Part shown: in pieces, positions 57,877 through 64,000 of the stretch
How positions within the stretch are numbered: position 1 is the stretch's first letter
How the letters are laid out: every line of letters starts with the position of its first letter
Source of the DNA: Gluconacetobacter sacchari
GTDB lineage: Bacteria; Pseudomonadota; Alphaproteobacteria; Acetobacterales; Acetobacteraceae
Length of the DNA: 64,000 bases
Assembly (NCBI RefSeq): GCF_014174255.1
Contig: NZ_JABEQJ010000001.1
Span: 186,001-250,000, forward strand
Reading direction: 5' to 3'
The notes under the pieces: generated by a model
The model's database searches: none
The model's input: only the letters and a program-made list of their open reading frames with translations
What the model was told of the DNA's origin: nothing
Program-made: the position numbers and the translations under genes

Positions 57877-58173
57877 GATACCCGGCTGGCGCTGCATGAT
57901 CTCCGTCGCCCAGCCGGCGAAATGCTCCACGTCGAAGCCCTGCCCCAGGCGAACGGCATTCCCGATCAGGGAAAGGCCTACGCCATTCTGTATCGTTCGA
58001 CCAACGGAGTGGACGGAACCTCGCCGAACGAAGTCTCGGGGGCCGTCATGAAATACGCGACGCTGAAACTGCCGATGCCCGTCTTCATCGGCACGGGCAG
58101 CGCGGATATCGACGTGTCACCCGACCAGCAACTCGCGCTGGCAAAAGACGCCTGCGCGGCGGAGGCAAAATGA
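57877..58173 (+). pseudogene. Fragment of an alpha/beta-hydrolase gene
   Basis: One open stretch encodes DTRLALHDLRRPAGEMLHVEALP, GKAYAILYRSTNGVDGTSPNE and LPMPVFIGTGSADIDVSPDQQLALAKDACAAEAK. The last motif is the acid-residue region of alpha/beta-hydrolases of the lipase/esterase type. No nucleophile elbow is found upstream, and the frame ends before the His motif, so both ends are missing. The fragment starts right after AT-rich repeat DNA. It is most likely the remnant of a deleted gene. Confidence 0.55.
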
Positions 58174-58191
58174 GCCACCTGGCCACCCCTG

Positions 58192-58377
58192 CTATCGTCG
58201 GCTCAAATCACAAAGCGCATCGATCTTGTCGGCCAGGGCGGCAATGCCCTGGCGCAGGGCATCGGGCATCTGCGGGACGGATTGCGCGCGCACATTCAGC
58301 CGCTCCACGTCAGACTGGATTTCGGCCAGAAGCGTAGCCGCTTCCGACACGATGCCATCCCTATCGCCACGCCGCAT
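58192..58377 (-). CDS. Small helical hypothetical protein
   Basis: This protein of about 61 residues (MRRGDRDGIVSEAATLLAEI then QSDVERLNVRAQSVPQMPDALRQGIAALADKIDALCDLSRR) is amphipathic and helical. No family is recognised. The frame could start further up (58452), but this start gives a coherent helical protein. It stands between the hydrolase remnant and the yceI gene. Confidence 0.5.
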   Translation of the reverse strand: MRRGDRDGIVSEAATLLAEIQSDVERLNVRAQSVPQMPDALRQGIAALADKIDALCDLSRR

Positions 58378-58615
58378 GCCCGATACCCCTTTTCCGGATG
58401 GCACCATTCTGTGGCCGGGATGGAGCCACGACGATATCGAACGCTCTTCCACGGCCCGTCAAGCCTGTGTCACTGTGCCGTTTCGCGGCACAAACGTCGC
58501 AGCCCTTTGCTTCAATCTGCCGACACACCCGGAAAGAAGCGCCACCGACAACGCGTATCGCGAAAAACTGCGCGAAGCCGGCCGGATATGTCGACAACAA
58601 ACGACGCGACGCCCG

Positions 58616-59224
58616 TCAATCCTGCTTCTCGAACGCACCGGCGATACGCAGGCCGACATCGTCGCTGACATAGGGAACATATTTGTTCACGCCGAAGTCA
58701 CTGCGCCGGATGGTGCCCGTGGCCTCGAATCCGACGGTGTATTTCTTGTCGATCGGGTTCACGCCCGCGCCGATGAAATGCACCATCAGGGTCTCGGGCT
58801 TGCTCACGCCACGGATCGTCAGGGTACCGGCAACGACGGCGTCGCTCCCGCCGGTCGGCGTCACGCGGGTCGAGACGAAGGTGGCATTCGGGAATTTTCC
58901 GGCATCGAACCAGTCGGCGCTCTTCAGTTCGCCATTCAGCACGTCGCTGGTGGTCTGCACCGAGCCGACAGGGATCGTCACCGACAGGCGAGAGGCCGCG
59001 GGCGTCTTCGCATTCAATTCCAGCGTGCCGGACACGGATGAGAACACACCGGCATAATGGGTAAAGCCGAAATGCAGGACCGAGAAGCCGACCTGCGTAT
59101 GGCCGGGCTCGACCGCATAATGGCCCGGCTGGACCTGCGCCGGGCTGGTCGCCGTCTGAGCGGCGGCGGGCAGGCTGGCGGCGATGGCAAGGATCGTGAA
59201 AAGCGAACAGGCGCTACGCGTCAT
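58616..59224 (-). CDS. YceI-family periplasmic protein
   Basis: This 202-residue protein has a signal peptide (LFTILAIAASLPAAAQ). The YceI lipocalin-like barrel shows YAVEPGHTQVGFSVLHFGFTHYAGVFSSVSGTLEL, NGELKSADWFDAGKFPNATFVST, GVSKPETLMVHFIGAG and YTVGFEATGTIRRSDFGVNKYVPYVSDDVGLRI. YceI proteins bind polyisoprenoids and are linked to base or stress responses. The gene is divergent from the Nudix gene. Confidence 0.93.
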   Translation of the reverse strand: MTRSACSLFTILAIAASLPAAAQTATSPAQVQPGHYAVEPGHTQVGFSVLHFGFTHYAGVFSSVSGTLELNAKTPAASRLSVTIPVGSVQTTSDVLNGELKSADWFDAGKFPNATFVSTRVTPTGGSDAVVAGTLTIRGVSKPETLMVHFIGAGVNPIDKKYTVGFEATGTIRRSDFGVNKYVPYVSDDVGLRIAGAFEKQD

Positions 59225-59312
59225 GTGGACGAACTCCAGAATCGGGACGAATCACGCAGAATGGCCGGACAGGACCGTTCTGCCCCATCCAGACATAACC
59301 GAGACACCTGGA

Positions 59313-59347
59313 GGAAATGATAAAAATGATGGAAATGGATCATTTCC
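59313..59347. promoter_or_regulatory. Inverted repeat in the yceI/Nudix divergent region
   Basis: GGAAATGAT (59313-59321) and ATCATTTCC (59339-59347) are a perfect 9-bp inverted repeat, with a further GGAAATG inside (59331-59337). The three copies of one hexamer-like unit in 35 bp suggest a regulator binding site. Confidence 0.45.
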
Positions 59348-59395
59348 AATTTTACGCTCATTTACCCCGCCAGCCACGCCTCCGGACCGATCTCG

Positions 59396-59899
59396 ATGCC
59401 TGCCAGTTCCCCCCCGCCTTCTCCCTCGCCCCGCTCCGATACCCCCCTCCTACCCCGCGTCGGATGCGGCGCCGCGATCCTGCACGCGGACAGGTTGCTG
59501 CTCGTCCTGCGCCGGCGGAACCCCGAGGCCGACCACTGGGGCCTTCCCGGCGGCAAGCTCGACCCGTACGAGACGGTAGCGGACGCCACGATCCGCGAAA
59601 TCGCCGAGGAACTGGGCATCGCCATCACGCTCACGCGCCTGCTCTGCGTGGTCGACCAGATCGACCGCGCCCGCTCCACGCACTGGGTCGCTCCGGTCTT
59701 CCTGGCCGCCATCCGCGACGGCGCACCCGCGATCCAGGAACCCGACGCTCTCGCCGACTGGGGCTGGTTCCCGCTCACGGCACTCCCCGCGCCGCTGACC
59801 GAGGCCACCCGCCAGGCACTGGCCGCGCTGACGCCCGGCCCGCTCAGCCGATATCGAACCGCACCCCCTGCGCCAGCGGCAGGGTACGGCCGTAATTGA
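59396..59899 (+). CDS. Nudix hydrolase
   Basis: This 167-residue protein has the Nudix box GGKLDPYETVADATIREIAEELGI fully matching Gx5Ex7REUxEExGU. An N-terminal Pro/Ser-rich stretch of about 18 residues precedes the fold (VGCGAAILHADRLLLVLRRR). These enzymes cleave nucleoside diphosphates linked to another group; the substrate is not clear. Its 3' end overlaps the end of the convergent amaB-like gene by 56 bp. Confidence 0.9.
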   Translation: MPASSPPPSPSPRSDTPLLPRVGCGAAILHADRLLLVLRRRNPEADHWGLPGGKLDPYETVADATIREIAEELGIAITLTRLLCVVDQIDRARSTHWVAPVFLAAIRDGAPAIQEPDALADWGWFPLTALPAPLTEATRQALAALTPGPLSRYRTAPPAPAAGYGRN

Positions 59900-61364
59900 T
59901 CGCATTGGTCTGCCGCCGCATATAGGCCCGCCAGGCATCCGAGCCGGATTCACGCCCGCCGCCGGTTTCCTTCTCGCCGCCGAAAGCACCGCCGATCTCG
60001 GCCCCCGATGGGCCCATATTGACGTTCGCAATGCCGCAATCCGAGCCCGCACCCGACAGGAACTGCTCGATCTCGCGCAGATCGTTGCCGAAGATGGACG
60101 AGGACAGGCCCTGCGGCACGTCGTTCTGCAACGCGATCGCCTCGTCCAGATCGGTGTATTTCAACACATACAGGATCGGCGCGAACGTCTCCTGGCGCAC
60201 CGGCCCCACCTGGGCCGGCATTTCCACCAGCGCGGGGCGGGCATAGAACGACCCGGCCCCGTTCACATCGACCCGGCCGCCGCCATGCACCACGCCACCA
60301 TGCGCCGCCGCGTCGCGCAGGCTGGCCTGCATCGCCTCGAACGCCGCCCCGTCGATCAGCGGCCCGACCAGCGCGTCGCTATCGATCGGGCTGCCGACCG
60401 AAATAGAGCGGTAGATCTGGGCCAGGCGCGGCACCAGCGCGTCATAGACGCTTTCATGCACGATCAGGCGGCGCAGGGTCGTGCAGCGCTGCCCGGCGGT
60501 CCCCATCGCGCCGAAGGCCACGGCGCGCAACGTCAGTTCCAGATCGGCCGAGGGCGTGACGATCGAGGCATTGTTGCCGCCCAGTTCCAGGATCGACTTG
60601 CCGAAACGCCGCGCCACGCGTTCGCCTACGACGCGCCCCATGCGCGTCGATCCCGTGGCCGAGACGACCGGCACGCGCGGGTCGTCCACCAGCAGTTCGC
60701 CGATCTCCCGCCCGCCGATCAGCAGCGTGCCGAGATGCGCCGGCGCGTCGTCGCCAAAGCGGGCCACCGCGCGATCCAGTAGCGCCTGCACCGCCAGCGC
60801 GGTCAGCGGCGTCTTCTCCGACGGCTTCCACACCACCGGGTCGCCGCAGACGAAGGCCAGCGCCGCATTCCACGACCACACCGCCACGGGGAAATTGAAG
60901 GCCGAGATCACGCCGACCACGCCCGCCGGATGCCACTGTTCCGTCAACCGGTGATCGGGCCGCTCCGACGGGATCGTCAGGCCGTAAAGCTGGCGCGACA
61001 GCCCCACCGCGAAGTCGCAGATATCGATCATTTCCTGGACCTCGCCCAGGCCCTCGGACACCACCTTGCCCACTTCCAGCGTCACCAGCCGGCCCAGCGC
61101 GTCCTTGCCGGCCCGCAATTCCTCGCCCAGCAGGCGTACCAGTTCACCACGGCGCGGCGCGGGGACGCGCCGCCATGCCTTGAAGGCCTCGGCCGCCTCG
61201 CCGATCGTGCGCCGCGCCTCGTCGGCACCGGTCTCGACCACCCGCGCGATCTCCTCGCCGGTCACCGGCGAACGGACGGCCAGCGTCCCCCCCGTGAACC
61301 GCGCCGCCGGCACGCCCAGGCGCACCAGCAGGTCGTGCGCCTCGGAAGCTATCAGGTTTGTCAT
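59844..61364 (-). CDS. amaB: Piperideine-6-carboxylate / aminoadipate-semialdehyde dehydrogenase (AmaB, ALDH7 type)
   Basis: This 506-residue aldehyde dehydrogenase has NAD-site VVGVISAFNFPVAVWSWN and VSATGSTRMGR. Catalytic Glu is in LELGGNNASIV and Cys in GTAGQRCTTLRRL. LEVGKVVSEGLGEVQEMIDICDFAVGLSRQLYG is typical of ALDH7A1/AmaB. It oxidises 2-aminoadipate 6-semialdehyde (in equilibrium with piperideine-6-carboxylate) to 2-aminoadipate. It is the last gene of the hglS-amaA-amaB unit. The start is set at the ATG ending at 61364. Confidence 0.9.
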   Translation of the reverse strand: MTNLIASEAHDLLVRLGVPAARFTGGTLAVRSPVTGEEIARVVETGADEARRTIGEAAEAFKAWRRVPAPRRGELVRLLGEELRAGKDALGRLVTLEVGKVVSEGLGEVQEMIDICDFAVGLSRQLYGLTIPSERPDHRLTEQWHPAGVVGVISAFNFPVAVWSWNAALAFVCGDPVVWKPSEKTPLTALAVQALLDRAVARFGDDAPAHLGTLLIGGREIGELLVDDPRVPVVSATGSTRMGRVVGERVARRFGKSILELGGNNASIVTPSADLELTLRAVAFGAMGTAGQRCTTLRRLIVHESVYDALVPRLAQIYRSISVGSPIDSDALVGPLIDGAAFEAMQASLRDAAAHGGVVHGGGRVDVNGAGSFYARPALVEMPAQVGPVRQETFAPILYVLKYTDLDEAIALQNDVPQGLSSSIFGNDLREIEQFLSGAGSDCGIANVNMGPSGAEIGGAFGGEKETGGGRESGSDAWRAYMRRQTNAINYGRTLPLAQGVRFDIG

Positions 61365-61401
61365 CGTCTCTCCGCTTTCTCGCTTCATGCGTGGCACATC
61401 C

Positions 61402-62697
61402 CTACAGCCGCGCCGTCAGCAGATGCACGGCGGCCGAGCCATATTCGTACATCGCCTCGCGCGCCCGCCGGGCCCGCGCCGGCACCGCGTCGGTCACCGG
61501 CATCGCCAATTCGGCCTCGGATATCACACCGCGCGCAAAATCGGCCAGCATGCGGCCGAACACGGTGCCCGGCGCGATGCCGCGCCCGTTATAGCCGCTC
61601 ATGGATACGACATTATCCGCCAGACGATGCAGGCGGGGCAGGTCGTCAACCGTCATGCCGATGCTGCCGAACCATTCACTCTCGAACCCGATCCCGGCAA
61701 GCTGGGGATAGATCCGCGCCAGCGCGCGCGCCGCCCATTGCCGATGCACCGGCCCGCCCGCCCCCCGCAGGGCCCCCACGCTGCCGATCACCAGCCGCCC
61801 GGCCCGGTCCAGCCGGAAGGAGGTCAGCACCTCCCTGGTATCCCACGCCCCCTGCCTGCCCGGCAGCACGGACCGCACCTGCGCCGCATCCAGCGGGACG
61901 GTGGCGATGTTGAAATAGGGCAGATGGATCAACTCCGCCCGAACCTCCGGCCACAGGGCATCACCATGGGCGGTCGTATAGGCATTGGTCGCCACGATCA
62001 CCTTCGCGGCGCGCACGCTGCCGGCCCCGGTCCGCAGCCGCCAGCGCCCGCCTTCCCGCCGGGCGGAAACAACCGGGCTTGCGGTGCAAATCCGCGCCCC
62101 GGCCGCCAGCGCCGCGGCCGCCAGCCCGCGCGCATAGGCCAGCGGCTGGATCGTGCCCGCCCGCGCGTCCAGCAGGGCGCCGGCATACGCGCCGCTGCCG
62201 ATCTTTTCAGCGGTCTCGGCCGGGTCCAGCAGCCGGACCGGCGCGCCCAGATGCCGCCACTGGCACTCGCGCTCCTTCAGGCTGGCCAGTCCCGCCTTGC
62301 CGACGCCGCAATGCAGCGTGCCGGCCGGCTCGGCCTCGCACGCAATGCCATGGCGGGCGACCAGATCGAACACCACGGACGGCGCGTCGCCCAGCAGCCG
62401 GAGGATGCGCGGACCATGCACCGGCCCCAGCCCGGCAATGACATCCTGCGGCATGACCCACAGACCGGCGTTGACCAGCCCGACATTGCGGCCGGACCCG
62501 CCGAACCCGATCTCCACGGCTTCCAGCACCACGGCCGAAACCCCGGCCGAGGCCAGATGCAGCGCGGCCGACAGGCCGGTATAGCCCGCCCCGACGATCA
62601 CGACGTCGGCATCGATGTCCCCGACCAGCGCCGGCGTGACGGGGGCCGGCGGGGCGGACAACTCCCATAATCCATGACTGCGCGGATCGTTCTTCAT
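61402..62697 (-). CDS. amaA: FAD-dependent L-pipecolate oxidase-like protein (AmaA)
   Basis: This protein of about 431 residues has the FAD motif ADVVIVGAGYTGLSAALHLASAGVSAVVLEA near the N-terminus. The DadA/GlpO-type core and the C-terminal FAD contact NVVSMSGYNGRGIAPGTVFGRMLADF follow. Family members oxidise secondary amino acids. Placed between hglS and amaB, it is best read as L-pipecolate oxidase forming piperideine-6-carboxylate. The ATG overlaps the hglS stop (ATGA). Confidence 0.87.
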   Translation of the reverse strand: MKNDPRSHGLWELSAPPAPVTPALVGDIDADVVIVGAGYTGLSAALHLASAGVSAVVLEAVEIGFGGSGRNVGLVNAGLWVMPQDVIAGLGPVHGPRILRLLGDAPSVVFDLVARHGIACEAEPAGTLHCGVGKAGLASLKERECQWRHLGAPVRLLDPAETAEKIGSGAYAGALLDARAGTIQPLAYARGLAAAALAAGARICTASPVVSARREGGRWRLRTGAGSVRAAKVIVATNAYTTAHGDALWPEVRAELIHLPYFNIATVPLDAAQVRSVLPGRQGAWDTREVLTSFRLDRAGRLVIGSVGALRGAGGPVHRQWAARALARIYPQLAGIGFESEWFGSIGMTVDDLPRLHRLADNVVSMSGYNGRGIAPGTVFGRMLADFARGVISEAELAMPVTDAVPARARRAREAMYEYGSAAVHLLTARL

Positions 62698-64000
62698 CGC
62701 AGTACCCTGTGTCCTTCCCCCAGGCTTTGCCGGGTCGCGGCGATCGACCGGGCCTGAAGCGCCTCGTACAGCGCGCATTCGTCCAGAACCTCCGCCCCCA
62801 GGGCCGCCTCGAACCCCGCGCGATCCGCATGGGCGGCATAATCCGCCCCGGCCCCGCCACCCAGATTGGACCGAAAAATCCCCGCCGCGCTGACCGGCAG
62901 GAAATCCTCGTACGTGATCGGGGTCGCCATCACCACGCCACGGCGCACCAGGTCCCCGATCGGCGCATCCGCCGACAGGCCCGGCGGCAGCGATGCCGCA
63001 CCCGCCAGGTCGTAGCGGAAATAGGCCAGTTCACCCGCGCGCAAATCGTCCTCGGTGTCGGGAAACTGTGTGAAGGCGCGCTCCAGCCGCGCGCCATACG
63101 GCCCCTCATCCGGCCCGCCCTCGCGCGCCACGCCCAGCAGGCGGTCATAGAGCGCCCGCCCTTTCGGGGTCAGGGCCATGCCGCGCTGCTCGATCTCGCC
63201 GAAACGGGCGGTATGGCATCCCGCCGCGCCCTCGTCGTCGTCCCCTCGAAAGACGATCTGTTCCTCCAGCGCCGCGAAACTGGTCTGGCGCAGCAGGATC
63301 GGGCAGGCACGGCGGGGCGGCCCCTCGATCACATCCTTGGCCCGCATGCCGCAAGACGGCATCTCGGCCTGCGCGGCGTCGATATCCAGCGTGCGGGGCG
63401 TCAGATGATTGATATGCGGTCCCTTGAAGCACACCACATCCGCGATCAGCCGATGCGCGTCATGCAGGCTGCGATAGGTCGCGGCGTCGACCGTTGCCGC
63501 GCGATGCCAGCGGAACGTCTCCAGCGCCTCGCGCACGAACAGATCCGCCTGCGCCGCCGTCAGGCCGCCATCGGCCTCCCACCGCCCGATCAGGTCCAGC
63601 ACGCCGGGCGTAAAAATCCGCCGCGCCGCCAGAATGCGCTCGGCCTCGACACGCAGGGCGGTATCCGCGATCAGTTCCAGCCGCAGCAGCGAGGTAAAGA
63701 CCCGGAACGGATTACGATCCAGTGCCGCCTCGTCGATCGGCCGGAACGCCGTGGAATGCACCGGAATGCCCGCGACCGACAGATCGTAATACCCGACCGG
63801 CGCCATGCCCATCACGGCGAACAGCCGCCGCATGGTGGCCAGTTCCGCCGCCGTGCCCAGCCGGATCGCCCCATGCCGCTCGATATTCAGCCGCTCCAGC
63901 CCGCCCGCGGCCTCCAGTCGTGCCTTCAGAACCGGGTCGTCATGCAGCACCCGGGCGTTCACCCGCCCGACCAGGTCCGTCAACGCGCCATATTGCGGCA
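62694..64000 (-). CDS. hglS: D-2-hydroxyglutarate synthase HglS (DUF1338), 5' end outside the window
   Basis: At least 435 residues are visible; the frame stays open to the right edge (QYGALTDLVGRV...), so about 30 N-terminal residues are missing. The metal and substrate residues known for HglS are present: VHSTAFRP (His and Arg), FKGPHINHLTPRTLDID (His) and HTARFGEIEQRG (Glu). HglS turns 2-oxoadipate into D-2-hydroxyglutarate, the last specific step of D-lysine/pipecolate breakdown in Pseudomonas. It is co-transcribed with amaA and amaB. Confidence 0.93.
   Translation of the reverse strand, partial: PQYGALTDLVGRVNARVLHDDPVLKARLEAAGGLERLNIERHGAIRLGTAAELATMRRLFAVMGMAPVGYYDLSVAGIPVHSTAFRPIDEAALDRNPFRVFTSLLRLELIADTALRVEAERILAARRIFTPGVLDLIGRWEADGGLTAAQADLFVREALETFRWHRAATVDAATYRSLHDAHRLIADVVCFKGPHINHLTPRTLDIDAAQAEMPSCGMRAKDVIEGPPRRACPILLRQTSFAALEEQIVFRGDDDEGAAGCHTARFGEIEQRGMALTPKGRALYDRLLGVAREGGPDEGPYGARLERAFTQFPDTEDDLRAGELAYFRYDLAGAASLPPGLSADAPIGDLVRRGVVMATPITYEDFLPVSAAGIFRSNLGGGAGADYAAHADRAGFEAALGAEVLDECALYEALQARSIAATRQSLGEGHRVLR

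Noticed and set aside
1-64000. CRISPR arrays, tRNA or rRNA genes, prophage or insertion sequences
   Set aside because: No regularly spaced repeats, cloverleaf, rRNA core, phage structural genes or transposase genes were recognised on reading both strands; only the isolated serine recombinase suggests mobility.

Overview
The window is GC-rich, densely coded alphaproteobacterial DNA. Several things point to an acetic acid bacterium (Acetobacteraceae, most like Gluconacetobacter or Komagataeibacter): the codon bias, the zapA / 6S RNA / 5-formyl-THF ligase order, EF-P with its own EpmA and EpmB, a Pseudomonas-type 531-residue isocitrate lyase, several TonB receptors and many envelope or sugar-polymer genes. 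The genus is an inference from gene content only. No rRNA, tRNA, CRISPR array or insertion sequence was recognised; one 6S RNA was.

Layout. 1-3 kb: the N-terminal part of a phosphate-selective-type porin, a BlaI-type repressor with a strong dyad operator, and a membrane acyltransferase. 3-8.5 kb: isocitrate lyase (aceA) with terminator and upstream dyad, then a copper-type TonB receptor with a DUF2946 protein and a YfdX protein. 8.6-14 kb: a tightly coupled FecI/FecR/TonB-receptor/histidine-acid-phosphatase operon. 14-16.6 kb: ung, pirin and a divergent LysR regulator. 16.6-22.6 kb: a signalling block of two overlapping GGDEF-EAL proteins (one with an MHYT sensor) and a globin-coupled methyl-accepting protein. 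22.6-24.2 kb: an AT-richer island with an unrecognised 214-aa gene, a serine recombinase, and between them two inverted copies of a 20-bp dyad, which is a candidate phase switch. 24.2-30.3 kb: a FUSC exporter and small redox or regulator pairs (TetR/NmrA, LysR, HxlR/NADP-binding).

30.4-34.9 kb: a second metal-uptake locus with two more DUF2946 proteins, a siderophore-type TonB receptor and a secreted esterase-like hydrolase. 34.9-43.3 kb: housekeeping (ymdB, 5-FCL, 6S RNA, zapA, thiE, a fasciclin lipoprotein, a Gly/Trp-repeat lipoprotein, epmA/epmB/efp, an IMPase-like gene). 43.4-51.1 kb: an envelope cluster of an OmpA-like protein, a MotA/TolQ-like channel, a MotB-like PG-binding partner, a flippase, a radical SAM protein and two glycosyltransferases. 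51.3-57.7 kb: class I aldolase, an mntR/YoaK/spermidine-synthase-like operon, an HWE histidine kinase, a THUMP methyltransferase and tag. 57.7-64 kb: a decayed hydrolase, YceI, Nudix, and an hglS-amaA-amaB operon for pipecolate (D-lysine) catabolism that runs off the right edge.

The main themes are outer-membrane metal or iron acquisition (three TonB receptors, each with a characteristic companion), c-di-GMP/oxygen signalling, and cell-envelope sugar chemistry. The least explained locus is the recombinase and inverted-repeat island at 23.3-23.6 kb.
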